Source: Tetranychus cinnabarinus
Taxonomy: Eukaryota; Arthropoda; Arachnida; Trombidiformes; Tetranychidae
Length of the DNA: 64,000 bases
NCBI GenBank assembly: GCA_022266195.1
Contig: WHVY01000002.1
Location: 325,001-389,000 of the forward strand
Reading direction: 5' to 3'
The notes below the pieces were generated by a model, which was not told the origin of the DNA, searched no databases, and saw only the letters and a program-made list of their open reading frames with translations. The position numbers were made by a program, and so were the translations under genes. Shown here one piece after another: positions 10,765 through 22,352 of the stretch (position 1 is the stretch's first letter; the number at the start of each line of letters is the position of its first letter).

Positions 10765-12966
10765 ATGCCTCAAGTAGGCAGGAAAAAACCTTTTAGTGCC
10801 AAACAAAAGAAACAACAGTTGAAAGCTAAAAGAGAAAAGAAGCGTCGCAAATCAGACTCAAGTGAGGATGATGAGGAGACCTTTGTCAATCAAGGTGGAG
10901 ATGAACACTGTCTCATTGAAAATGAACAATTAACTGCAGAGTCCATAATGAAGATCAATTATCAAAAGAAGACAAACCCATCATCCAACGCCAACAGATA
11001 TGCTTTGCACTTTTACCGAGAGTCGGATACAGAAATTGAAGAGAGAAAATCTCTCGCTAGATTGCCCATTAAAATGGTTTCTCCTGATGAATTAGAGATT
11101 GAAGAGCAAGATATTTTCCTTCCCGATGATGAACTAGCATTCCCTAAAAGACCAGTACGCGATTATAATCTGACCAAAGATGAATTGGATACGATTGAGT
11201 ATGATTACTTCAAAAAGTATTTGGAAAAACTCGAGGCTCAATTTGGATCGCTTTCTAAATTGAGCTATTTTGAAATGAATTTAGAAACTTGGAGGCAACT
11301 GTGGCGTGTTATCGAGATGTCAGATGTTATTTTAGCTATTGCTGATATAAAACACCCAACTTATCATTTCCCGCATTCTCTTTATAATTATGTGGTTCAT
11401 GGATTAAACAAGGAGATGATTCTTGTTTTGAATAAGGTTGATCTAGTTGAAGCTCCTTTGGTTCTTGCTTGGTTACATTATTTTAAAATGAAATATCCTA
11501 AACTTCATGTTATCCCATTCGCTTCTTATGCTGGTATGAAAGTTAAAGAAAGAGGTAAACACAAAGGTCGCCGTTATGGTAAATTCAAGATGGCCGCTGA
11601 GGGTTCAAGAAGACTACTGAAAGTTTTACAAGACATTGTTGGTGATAAAGTTGATCTTACCAGCTGGTCTAATAAAATTGATGACGAACTTATAAGCGAG
11701 GAAAAAAGAATCTCAGAATTAGATTCAGATGATGATGGCGGTGAAGAAGAGCTGAGCGCTCTTCAGAATGCGACGAATATTCATGTTGACCATTCAGACT
11801 TTCGATACTATGAGTGGAAAAAATATGATTCTGGTGTTCTAACAATAGGTATTGTATTGAAAATTTAATCCACATTAAGTCAGAACAAGAAAGTAAGTTA
11901 TGATAAAAAAATTCATAACTGATTGAATTCAACTTTTTGCATACCAATACAAGTTGATAGACTAATTATAGACACACAACAAGAAACATTTTATGAGATT
12001 AGTTCCATGTCCGCTAGTGGGATCAACATCCTACTTCATATTTATTTAATTTTTTCGGAAGTTCTAAATATCAAATCGCAACTGAATATTTCATCCTGTA
12101 AATCATTTTCATGGTTTTTATTCCTGAGATGGCTTCGAAAGATTTTATTAAATAATTTTAGTTGTGAAAACTTACTGCAATATTCACCTTTTAAGATATT
12201 CAAAACATAACTTACTTTCATTGATCATACAATATCAATTTGATAATAATCTTTTTTTTCATTTCACTCAGGTGTTGTTGGCCATCCAAATGTGGGTAAA
12301 AGTTCTTTGATGAATGCAATTATTGGCAAAAAAGTCGTCAGTGTTTCTCGAACTCCCGGACACACCAAGCATTTTCAAACGATTTATTTAACTGATAATG
12401 TTAAACTCTGTGATTGCCCTGGACTAGTTTTTCCCAGTCGAGCTCCAAAACAAATGCAAGTTTTAATGGGTTGCTTTCCCATTTCCCAATTACGTGAACC
12501 CTATTCAGTGATACACTTTTTAGCTGCTAGAGTTAATGTACCAAAAATATTAAGACTGAAAAAAATCGATCCGGAATCAACAAATCAAGCTTGGTCAGCT
12601 TTTGATATTTGTGAATCTTGGGCTGTTCTTCGGGGATATCTCACTGCTAAAACTGGCCGACCTGATGTTTATCGAGCTGCAAACCATTTGTTAAGATTAA
12701 CTTTGGATGGACGAACTTTGTGCCTGATCTTTTATCCACCCAACTATTGGAAAGAATGTGATAATTTCATCAAAGATCCTGATGTAAATCGAATCAGGTT
12801 CATTCAGTTTGAGTCTACCGGTGATGTAAATCAAAAAGGCTCTGAAGGAGGAGACGAGAAAGGGACGACTGATGAAGATTCAAGCGAAGAGACAGAAGAT
12901 GGCGAAATTAGATCAAATCTTCTACGGACAGCTAACCGATTCGCTCTTCTTGATGATGAAGACTAG
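10765..12966 (+). CDS. Gnl1: Guanine nucleotide-binding protein-like 1 (nucleolar GTPase)
   Basis: A member of the circularly permuted YlqF/YawG GTPase family, whose eukaryotic members work in nucleolar ribosome maturation. Exon 1 is 10765-11848 and exon 2 is 12272-12966; the intron is phase 1 and splits the Gly codon just before the P-loop. The 592-residue product compares well with GNL1 of other animals (about 600). Order of motifs: a Lys/Arg-rich N-terminus (residues 6-29, likely nucleolar targeting), DIKHP at 194-198, G4 NKVD at 223-226, G1 GHPNVGKSS at 365-373, G3 DCPG at 409-412. G4 before G1 is the circular permutation. The C-terminal tail is acidic and ends FALLDDED. The opening residues (KKPFSAKQKKQQLK) and the ETWRQLWRV segment single out GNL1 rather than LSG1 or NOG2. 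Confidence 0.95.
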
Positions 12967-14126
12967 AAAAGTTTCAAAGATAATAAGCAAAAAAAATCGG
13001 AATCAATCAATAAGTTTATCAATACTTTCTCCAGCTTATTTCATAACATTGCCACATTCACATTGGGGTTCAGCTTGATCAAGAAATAGGCAATCTTGAC
13101 GTTTATCTTGTATTTTTGAATTTCGGAGCATTCGGTTCGAGGCATGTAATGATCGTCTATTACAATACATATACAAATATATTTCCAAATACAGATCTAA
13201 ATTGAGTTTATGAATACTTTCACTCTCTATACAAGCAATTAGAAAGAGAAAAATACCTTTGAAATCATCAAATCACTTAACTTCTATGATTTTATATCCC
13301 TGTAAATGATTGAAAAATTATTTTAAAACTCAATCTCAAAGGTTGTATAATCTGTAACATGATCTCGCATAACGTTTTTGCGTCCATGTAAACATTGTAA
13401 CCTTAACAAAGTATTTTATTGATCATTCAATTGATGAAACTTCCAAATTTTAAAACTGCTAATCTTCAATAGGCGAGAAAAGAATGCATTAATTGATCAC
13501 AATTACTGAGGAATTCATTTTTTTATCTCTTTTAAACTAACAACAGACACCAAAAACACAGAAATTCTGCTTTTCTCTGCAATGAAAACTGAAAGCCAAG
13601 CTTCTCTGTTAAAGGTCACTGATTAGGATAATACTAACCGATAATTACGCTTAAAATGAACGCGGTATAACTCAAATAATTCACATGTGGTAATAAAAAA
13701 GTTCATATTCCCACATTAAAACAGTTTTACAGCAAAAAAGTTGAAAATCTACGCGCGTTACTGAACCTATTTAACCCAAATCTACATGGTTTTTACCAAA
13801 TGGCCATGCGCCATGAAAAGAATGAATAAGTGCTTGGAATAATCAACAGGCTTCAGATAAAACGTTAATTTTTGTTTCGTACGTAGTTTGATAAAAAATT
13901 GAGTGTGATTCGGAAATGCAATATTATACAATTATATGATGCAGTTAACTATGATTAAGTTGGCATAAATATTTGCCACTAAGACACCTAAAAATAAAGT
14001 AAGTTGTATACTCATTGTAATATTGTATTAATAGATAATGTATCTAACTTATTGTACTTAATGTAATTAACATATTATTATAATAGATAAAATTAATTAT
14101 CATCATTTTTTCTCCTTTTCTTTAGT
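12967..14126. other. Intergenic between Gnl1 and the aldo-keto reductase
   Basis: AT-rich and without supported exons. It holds the Gnl1 3' flank and the upstream region of the reductase gene. Confidence 0.4.
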
Positions 14127-14134
14127 TATAAAAG
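14127..14134 (+). promoter_or_regulatory. TATA box of the aldo-keto reductase gene
   Basis: TATAAAAG lies 111 bases before the ATG at 14245, in an otherwise T-rich stretch. The position fits a 5' leader of about 80 nt. Confidence 0.5.
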
Positions 14135-14244
14135 ATACAAACCTTATTTTATTGTGTTTAGTATTTATTGTGTTTTTGCTCTTCACTTTGGAATTGAAAA
14201 TTTGGTTTTATTTTTTATAATTTGTGGATTGAATTGAAGAATCA

Positions 14245-15204
14245 ATGGCTGATGTTAATTTGCATTCCATGCTGTTGCCTAATGGATTCAAGATTCCTTA
14301 CCTTGGCCTAGGAACTTGGAAATCCGAGAAAGGAAAAGTTAAAGAAGCTGTTAAATATGCTCTACTCGAAGCTGGATATCGTCACATTGATTGTGCTCTG
14401 CTTTACCAAAATGAAGACGAAGTTGGCCAAGCTTTGAAAGAAGTGTTTCAATCTAATCTTGTTAAACGTGAAGACATTTTTATAACATCAAAGTGTTGGA
14501 ACACTTACCATTCTCGTTCTCGGGTCATTGAATGTTGCAAGGAGAGTTTGACCAGTCTTGGTATTGACTATCTTGACTTGTATCTGGTTCACTGGCCAAC
14601 AGGATTCAAAGAAGGAAATGGTATATTTCCAAGAGATGAACAGGGTAAAATAGTCTACTCTGATGTTGATTATCTGGAAACATGGAAAGGAATGGAAGAC
14701 GTTCAGAAAGCTGGTTTAGCTAAATCAATTGGAGTCTCTAATTTCAACAGTCAACAAATTGATCGGATTCTCGGTAACTGTGAAATAAAACCAGTAATTA
14801 ACCAGATTGAAGTTCATCCCTATTTATCTCAACAACCGTTGATTAACTTCTGTAAACAACGCGGCATTGATATTACAGCTTACAGTCCACTAGGATCACC
14901 TGATAGACCTGGTGCTGCACCAGGCGAAACAACCTTACTTAATGATTCAACGATACTTAACATTGCTAAAAATCACAATAAGACCGCAGCTCAAATACTT
15001 TTGCGATTCGCTGTTCAACGAGATTTGATTGTTATACCTAAAAGTGTAACTCCAGCAAGAATCAAAGAAAATAGTCAAATTTTTGATTTTGAACTAACCA
15101 AAGATGAAATGGAGTTGATTCACAATCTTAATCAAGACAAAAGATTCATTACTGCCGAGACCTTGTCAGATCACCCATATTTCCCCTTCTCTATCCCTTA
15201 TTGA
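14245..15204 (+). CDS. Aldo-keto reductase (AKR1-like)
   Basis: NADPH-dependent cytosolic carbonyl reductase, 319 residues in a single exon, the usual length for the superfamily. The catalytic tetrad is complete at the classical spacing: Asp49, Tyr54, Lys83 and His116 (within GYRHIDCALLYQNE, TSKCW and LVHWP). The cofactor motif IPKSVTPARIKEN is present near residue 265-280, and GVSNFN marks the barrel. There is no signal peptide. AATAAA at about 15338 supports the 3' end. The substrate cannot be read from the sequence; aldose/aldehyde reductase-like enzymes of arthropods include detoxifying members. The last 12 codons, with the 3' flank, were copied to 20469 together with the neighbouring channel exon. 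Confidence 0.93.
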   Translation: MADVNLHSMLLPNGFKIPYLGLGTWKSEKGKVKEAVKYALLEAGYRHIDCALLYQNEDEVGQALKEVFQSNLVKREDIFITSKCWNTYHSRSRVIECCKESLTSLGIDYLDLYLVHWPTGFKEGNGIFPRDEQGKIVYSDVDYLETWKGMEDVQKAGLAKSIGVSNFNSQQIDRILGNCEIKPVINQIEVHPYLSQQPLINFCKQRGIDITAYSPLGSPDRPGAAPGETTLLNDSTILNIAKNHNKTAAQILLRFAVQRDLIVIPKSVTPARIKENSQIFDFELTKDEMELIHNLNQDKRFITAETLSDHPYFPFSIPY

Positions 15205-15241
15205 ATTCCTATCAATATTAATCCCTAAATCTTTGCAGTTT

Positions 15242-15281
15242 AAAATGCAAAGATAAAAGACAAAGGATAAAATGCAAAGAT
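15242..15281. repeat. 27-bp tandem duplication in the reductase 3' region
   Basis: The motif AAAATGCAAAGAT recurs at a 27-bp interval. The duplicated segment at 20469 has only one unit, and this accounts for the whole length difference between the two copies. Confidence 0.8.
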
Positions 15282-15414
15282 CTCCTGTAATTACTGTAGC
15301 TCTTTCAAGAGAAGAAGATTAATAACAGATAAATGAATAAAGCATGTAAATGTCAGATTGAGTGCAGTTTAATTGTATGCTTTAATATATTGTTAATTAG
15401 ATGTTACAAAAAGA

Positions 15415-17173
15415 TCAATGTTTATCAACTTGATCGTGAAAATTTCTTCTTGAACCTGAATTTAACTGAAATTGCGTTCTATTTGAATTAATCTCACCAA
15501 CAAGTGCAAGATAATGTTTTTTTGGAAACGATCCAAGTGGTTCAAATTTGTTTACAGTTCGGTTTCGCTTGACCCTTTGTTTCCTGGCAATGAGTGCTGG
15601 TTCAACCTTGTTTCTTGATAGGATCATCTTGTTACAAATTTTTGACATGGAATTGAATAAGGAACAAAATGATACTCCAAACCATAATCCAATCAAGCCT
15701 CCTAATGATGAGATGAAATTGGAATCTGAAATGGCTGGTTTGCGATATTTGATCCTGACAATTACTGGCGATGGATAAACTTGAATGTCCAATGTTTTAT
15801 CTGAAGATGAATCCAAATGATATTCTTTGCGTTGATTCAATCGATATTTGGTGAGAATGCAATCAGTGTGTCCGCATAAAGGTAAACATGATCGATACAA
15901 TTGGTACGAAAGATCGTTGTACTTCACTTCTTGGGTATAATTTGCGATTAACTTAAAGTTGTCTCCATTTTTCACTGTATATTCACGAGGATAAGCACCA
16001 ACAATCTTAGTAAACTGTTTGACCAAACAATTGTCATAGCACTGACTGACATCATCGAAGTTGCCTGGTCGAACGCGACAATTGTCGTGATAAGGTTTCG
16101 GCAAGTTTTGCACAATAACTTTGGAGAAGGAAAAAGAATAAAGGTTGTAATTTTTCTTGATGTTGATGTAGAAAAAGTTTGGATCTGGAAACCAGGGAAC
16201 ACTCGTTGATTCATGAGCAACCATGACAAACTCATTGAGCATTTTAAACGAAGTCAGGTTGAATCTAACGAAAACCAATGGAACGTCATCAAAAGCTTCA
16301 AGAATGATATCTTTTTGATCGAAAATTTCATTGTATTCAAGAGTCATGCACAGTTTTTTGGACAAAATTGATTTAGACCAACTGAAGCGTGAACATTCAG
16401 TAACAGTCAGATTTGCCAATCGAATGTAACATTTACTGATGATCGATGAAAGTGAATCAGCTGAATGAAGAAGCTGTGAAGTTGCTGCTGAATCACAGAA
16501 ATTGTTACTTTTATCTTTCACATTACGGACAATATCTTGAATCCTCCAACTCGAGTATTGTTCCGTCGAGGACCGAGTTGAGGTTTGTTCATTGGAATCG
16601 GGAAAAAGCTTAAAGCAAAAAGAGAAATTGGGAGTTTGGATTTCACTCACTCTTCTGGAACCTAACTCAATCTTGATCTTGTTTGTAGCATATTGACTGT
16701 ATAGTAAGAAAGTCTGGTACGAAAAAATTATCATTGCCACTGAGAGTCCAAAAACACGAATAATTTTCGGTAAAATATATTTTCTTCTTGGAACCTTAAT
16801 TTTCTGTGAAAGAAAGGATTAAAAGCAAATTTTTATCTTTCAGGGTCTAATAGTAAACAAAAAAATTTAGATCTATGTGTAAATTGGCAAAGATAAGTCC
16901 AATGAATATTATGCTTTATTTCAGATTGTATCTCATTAATTTAATTGATCAATATTTGTATAACTCAGGATTAACTTGATATATCAAAAAGCGTGCAAGT
17001 TAAATTGCGATTGAATTTTTCTCTTTCTCTCTATTTCATATTTATATTTACTGAAATTGCAGCTAGAAAATCTTAATTTTTTCGAATTTTAATGCGAATT
17101 TTCTTATCTGACTTACCTTCAAATATATCGATTGGTTTAGATTGGCAATGCGTCTAGATCTCGACATAATCAT
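15415..17173 (-). CDS. DEG/ENaC-family sodium channel, copy 1
   Basis: Amiloride-sensitive-type cation channel subunit of the plasma membrane. Exon 1 is 17117-17173 (19 residues) and exon 2 is 15415-16803; the 313-nt intron is phase 0 with a GTAAGT donor. The product has 481 residues. Topology: short cytosolic N-terminus, first membrane span near residues 33-53, a large cysteine-containing extracellular domain with many N-glycosylation sites, then the second span with LGGLIGLWFGVSFCSLF, which contains the GxS selectivity-filter motif, and a basic C-terminal tail. Convergent with the reductase; the stop codons are about 210 bp apart. The ligand is unknown; pickpocket, peptide-gated and mechanosensory roles all occur in the family. 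I chose the upstream ATG because exon 1 splices in frame and is mirrored in copy 2. Confidence 0.9.
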
Positions 17174-17355
17174 TTTAATAACTCTGAATAACAAGTTAAT
17201 ATTACTATGTAAGAAATTGACTCGAATGCTGATTATTATTATAGTAATTTATTATTAATATCTCATGCTCATGATACACCAAAATCCAGGAAAAAGTTAT
17301 TTATTGTTGACTTAAATCTTATGGTTGAACGACTTTATTCAGTGTCAATGTTATA

Positions 17356-17666
17356 TTATTGCAAATCAATCACAGCATGTGGTTTCGTATCGGCTACTCC
17401 ATCCATTGGGGCGAGTTCTCGACGTTTACGTCTTGAACCTAACAAAAAGTACGAAAATTTGAAACGTAAAATAAGTATTTGATAAGATAGATCCAGAATA
17501 CAATACCTTTACTAGCTCCAATACTTCCATTCTGATTCTCAGCATTGCCGTTCTTTTTCATGTCAACAATCCCTTGTGTATCAATAGCTGACACTGCTGT
17601 AACAAATGCGAAAATAGCAATGAAAGACAAGAAAAAAAATAAGAAAGCTACTTTGAATAACTGCAT
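17356..17666 (-). CDS. Small secreted peptide precursor with polybasic site
   Basis: Exon 1 is 17507-17666 and exon 2 is 17356-17438, joined in phase 1 across a 68-nt intron (GTATTG donor, TTTGTTAG acceptor), giving 80 residues. A strong signal peptide (residues 1-27, Phe-rich, ending AVSA) is followed by a Gly/Asn-rich linker. A polybasic stretch RRKRR at about residues 55-59, which fits furin or prohormone-convertase cleavage, precedes a 21-residue C-terminal peptide without cysteines. The architecture is that of a neuropeptide-like or other secreted peptide precursor; the family is unknown to me. It lies 183 bp upstream of the DEG/ENaC start, on the same strand. Confidence 0.65.
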
Positions 17667-17757
17667 AGCAACTTTTTTATTATAGAATTCGATATCACTT
17701 CTAATAGGGAAAATTAGTTCAAATTACTGAATATGTTATAAAATAAAACTGATGCTG

Positions 17758-17763
17758 TTTATA
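17758..17763 (-). promoter_or_regulatory. TATA box of the small secreted peptide gene
   Basis: TATAAA on the minus strand, 91 bases before the ATG that ends at 17666. The position suits a short 5' leader. Confidence 0.4.
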
Positions 17764-18031
17764 AAAAAAATTTACTTTTATACTCATTATTTTATTCATC
17801 CAAGCTAACATCTGTTCAATCTAGCTTTTATACGCAAAAATTCTACATTGCATATACTACGTTTTGCTGCTTTATTTATTTCGATTAAACATTTTGTCTA
17901 CCTTTGATCTTTATGTATGTCTAATTAAAACATTTGAATTTTATCATACGATCCATGAATGATGCCCTGAGTTTTATTGCAAATAAAATGAAGATAAATA
18001 TTTGAACTGCATCGAGTATAATTTATGTATG

Positions 18032-20474
18032 GATCACAAAAAGTGTCTAAAATTCGCTGAACAAATAATAATTTTCATTTAAACAATTTCCAATGATATG
18101 GTTTGTTGCTTTATTTAACTCGATTAAACATTTATTCCACCTTTTGTCTGCATGGCGAAACTTAAATTTAATAAGTGGGATATTTAGCTTAAATTTGGAT
18201 CGATCTATTGACGGTTAATGGGGCGATCTTTACTATTTTTCAACAAAGCTTTGTATTGTATACTTAACTTACAACTTTGACTTGTAAGATCATTTTCTAT
18301 GGTGGGTCAAACTTTTTAGACAATGCGTTTTTTGACAAATTGGGCTTAACATTAGTTTCAAATTAAATTAAGATAGATGTCGTAAAGAAACATCGGTAAG
18401 GTTGTATGAAAGTCTGAGAGCTCACACAGAGTTTTACACGCTAAGCCACAGATTGTTTGACTTAAAAAGGAGCTTAAGTAGCTGAGAGCCAAAATTTTAA
18501 AGTGACATCTATGCGACAATCAAGTCCACGAAAAATAACTTGCTTTAAATCAATGAACATGGTAAATTAGACCTTTTACAAATTCATTAAAAGTTTCTAT
18601 GATTTACATAAGCGAGCTCAAGACTTTGGAACAAAATATATCAAGAATAATAACATTTGAAATTTAAAAATATTTGCAATAGTAAAAGATTATAATTATA
18701 GGAAGAATTATACTTGTATATGATCTGTATATAATCTACAATTGCTTCGCTTATTTGAATAGTTTGTATTTTTCAAATCTTGATGCCTTTTCGAGGAGAC
18801 AAATTTTTTTGACAGTATTATTGGTTGGATTTGTTTAAACCTCGACAATGTAAGTAAACGGAATTTTGATACAACTCTATGTAAAGGAAACTGAAAATCA
18901 TTTTCTCGTTACTTTCGAAGTGAAATATCCAAAGAGCTTATCGATGTATCAAAAAGAACCTAATTAAGATTCGATTGCTCGATTTTCGGATATACCGCGG
19001 TCTACAGTTTATTACATGGTAAAATAATTAGGAGCCAGCTAAGAAGAATAGAGGAAAAAGGACTGTGTCTGGGCCAAGAGAGACTAACAGGATAAAGAAG
19101 GACGTAAAGATACTTCGTTGCTCGGGTGAAAAGGTAACAGCGAAGAAGATAAATGAAAATTTACATTTAAATTGTTCAATTTGAACTGTTGGAAGAATAT
19201 TGAGTGCTCCGACATAAAAATTACGTCGAATCTGAAGAAATAATCATTTCAAAACAACATAAGTAGAAAAGGATTAGCCGAACCATGGTTATCTGCTTCG
19301 CAGTTATGATGCAACACTGTGTTCACAAACGCCAAATTTTAACCTGGATGGTTCAGATTGTTGGATGAGCTCCATGGATGAAAAAGATGATGAAAAAACC
19401 CGAGCAAAAAGTGGTGGTGGCTCAATCATGATGTGGGAATACAGATTTCCCAACATTCGTTGGCTTGGCTCGAAAATTATCTATTGGCCTGACCTTAATT
19501 CAGTCGAAAACGTCGGGAAAATGATTTGATGACCATCGAACTTATTTTAAAAAAAACTTCATGGAACGCGATAAGAAAAGTAGTCGATGATCGCAATCAA
19601 AATAATCGAGAATTTCTTAAATCTCTAGTCAATGTGAACTATCGACTTTGCTGCAGTCCTCAAAAAGGTAGTAATATCGTAAATACAAAATTCCAGAGGT
19701 ACTGATCTCGAAAAATACAATTTTATTCAATTGTCAAAAATATTGTTTTAATTTGCTCGATTTGATAGTCCACTATGAATGCAATTTGGTCCAAGCAATT
19801 TTTGTTGTTCCAACTATTTAATTACCTTTGAAACACTTAAATTTTCTATTAAAAATCGTTTACTACTGTTTTCAAAATACTGACTTGAAAAAACGCATTG
19901 TCTAAAAAATTTGTCTTACACTATATTTTAATTTTAATTTGAATTTTGGAGTTTGAATTGTAGAAGACGAAAAATTATCAGAAACGTAGTCTTGCTTTTT
20001 TACGCTGGTAATTACTATTCAGGCAATCGCAATCAAAGATAGTAATGCATAGCAGTCACTGAGAAGCGCGATAAACAATCAAAAACAGAAAAATGAACCT
20101 TAGTGAAAACTGTGAATCACTTTTCGATGACTTCAGTAGATTTCCTGATGCTACATCCTCACATGCAAGTGCCTAAATATCAATAACCTCTCACCGGCAT
20201 AAAAAAGCAAAAATACGTGGCTAATTTTTTTTCATCTACAATATAAACTGAAATGAAATCAAAAACGATCGAAAATGAACTTCCCTTGTCAGATCTATCT
20301 CTGCATCTGTTTAAACATGAATATGATCTATTAGTCACAAGAATAATGTCATGGAAACAAAAAGAAGATGAAATGTTTAATCGAGTTAAATAAAGCAGCA
20401 AACGATATCATTAAAAACTGTTTAAATGCAAATTAATATTTGTTCAGTGAATTTTAGTCAGCTTTTGTGATCAC
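18032..20474. repeat. Outer inverted repeat around a Tc1 remnant
   Basis: About 105 bp at 18032-18140 recurs inverted at 20364-20474. The shared core includes GCTTTATTTAACTCGATTAA. A further partial copy of the core lies at about 17866-17895. Between the arms are the Tc1/mariner remnant and about 400 bp of unassigned DNA. The right arm runs directly into the copied tail of the aldo-keto reductase gene. The arms could be the ends of a larger non-autonomous element. Confidence 0.7.
18298..19925 (+). mobile_element. Degenerate Tc1/mariner-type transposon
   Basis: The ends are inverted repeats of about 35 bp sharing TAGACAATGCGTTTTTT, with TA dinucleotides at both outer edges. The interior carries a decayed transposase on the plus strand. 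Near 18990-19130 it resembles the second helix-turn-helix region. Near 19400-19540 the frame reads GGGSIMMW and then WPDLNSVEN, the hallmarks around the last catalytic Asp (SPDLNPIEN in live elements). Frameshifts, stops and a missing middle catalytic region make it inactive. The outer TA edges fit the usual TA target duplication. Confidence 0.8.
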
Positions 20475-20687
20475 CCATATTTCCCCTTCTCTATCCCTTA
20501 TTGAATTCCTATCAATATTAATCCCTAAATCTTTGCAGTTTAAAATGCAAAGATCTCCTGTAATTACTGTAGCTCTTTCAAGAGAAGAAGATTAATAACA
20601 GATAAATGAATAAAGCATGTAAATGTCAGATTGAGTGCAGTTTAATTGTATGCTTTAATATATTGTTAATTAGATGTTACAAAAAGA
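20469..20687 (+). pseudogene. Copied tail of the aldo-keto reductase gene
   Basis: The last 12 codons of the reductase (ending PFSIPY and a stop) and its 3' flank reappear here with no upstream coding sequence. It marks one edge of the segment duplicated with DEG/ENaC exon 2. The junction shows the six bases GATCAC shared by the donor (15169-15174) and the inverted-repeat arm already present here. Confidence 0.85.
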
Positions 20688-22352
20688 TCAATGTTTATCA
20701 ACTTGATCGTGAAAATTTCTTCTTGAACCTGAATTTAACTGAAATTGCGTTCTATTTGAATTAATCTCACCAACAAGTGCAAGATAATGTTTTTTTGGAA
20801 ACGATCCAAGTGGTTCAAATTTGTTTACAGTTCGGTTTCGCTTGACCCTTTGTTTCCTGGCAATGAGTGCTGGTTCAACCTTGTTTCTTGATAGGATCAT
20901 CTTGTTACAAATTTTTGACATGGAATTGAATAAGGAACAAAATGATACTCCAAACCATAATCCAATCAAGCCTCCTAATGATGAGATGAAATTGGAATCT
21001 GAAATGGCTGGTTTGCGATATTTGATCCTGACAATTACTGGCGATGGATAAACTTGAATGTCCAATGTTTTATCTGAAGATGAATCCAAATGATATTCTT
21101 TGCGTTGATTCAATCGATATTTGGTGAGAATGCAATCAGTGTGTCCGCATAAAGGTAAACATGATCGATACAATTGGTACGAAAGATCGTTGTACTTCAC
21201 TTCTTGGGTATAATTTGCGATTAACTTAAAGTTGTCTCCATTTTTCACTGTATATTCACGAGGATAAGCACCAACAATCTTAGTAAACTGTTTGACCAAA
21301 CAATTGTCATAGCACTGACTGACATCATCGAAGTTGCCTGGTCGAACGCGACAATTGTCGTGATAAGGTTTCGGCAAGTTTTGCACAATAACTTTGGAGA
21401 AGGAAAAAGAATAAAGGTTGTAATTTTTCTTGATGTTGATGTAGAAAAAGTTTGGATCTGGAAACCAGGGAACACTCGTTGATTCATGAGCAACCATGAC
21501 AAACTCATTGAGCATTTTAAACGAAGTCAGGTTGAATCTAACGAAAACCAATGGAACGTCATCAAAAGCTTCAAGAATGATATCTTTTTGATCGAAAATT
21601 TCATTGTATTCAAGAGTCATGCACAGTTTTTTGGACAAAATTGATTTAGACCAACTGAAGCGTGAACATTCAGTAACAGTCAGATTTGCCAATCGAATGT
21701 AACATTTACTGATGATCGATGAAAGTGAATCAGCTGAATGAAGAAGCTGTGAAGTTGTTGCTGTATCACAGAAATTGTTACTTTTATCTTTCACATTACG
21801 GACAATATCTTGAATCCTCCAACTCGAGTATTGTTCCGTCGAGGACCGAGTTGAGGTTTGTTCATTGGAATCGGGAAAAAGCTTAAAGCAAAAAGAGAAA
21901 TTGGGAGTTTGGATTTCACTCACTCTTCTGGAACCTAACTCAATCTTGATCTTGTTTGTAGCATATTGACTGTATAGTAAGAAAGTCTGGTACGAAAAAA
22001 TTATCATTGCCACTGAGAGTCCAAAAACACGAATAATTTTCGGTAAAATATATTTTCTTCTTGGAACCTTAATTTTCTGTGAAAGAAAGGATAAGGTAAA
22101 AAAGCAAATTTAACTTTTAGCTCGACTTAAAAGACAAGAAAATTCAAATCGGTGTAATTGATTGAACGAATCCTGAATATTAATTTTTCTCGTCATTTAC
22201 TTTGAGTTCAAATTTACTGGCGGTTAAAGATAGAAAATCTAAACGTTTTAGATTCCTGAATTGAGTGAAAATTTTCATATTAATATCTGACTTACCTTTG
22301 AATATATTGATTGATTTACATCGTGAATGTGTTTAGCTTTTGATATAATCAT
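20688..22352 (-). CDS. DEG/ENaC-family sodium channel, copy 2
   Basis: Exon 1 is 22296-22352 and exon 2 is 20688-22076, giving 481 residues like copy 1. Exon 2 encodes a protein that differs from copy 1 at only two positions (Ser to Thr and Ala to Thr, within the CDSAATSQLL segment). Exon 1 (MIISKAKHIHDVNQSIYSK) differs at about half of its 19 residues, and intron 1 (219 nt) does not align beyond about 12 bp. All channel features are retained, including both membrane spans and the GxS filter. Splice sites are intact, so it looks functional, with its own promoter and N-terminus. Confidence 0.88.

Noticed and set aside
10765..12966. LSG1 or NOG2 as the identity of the permuted GTPase
   Set aside because: The N-terminal KKPFSAKQKKQQLK and the LETWRQLWRV segment fit GNL1 better, as does the total length near 600.
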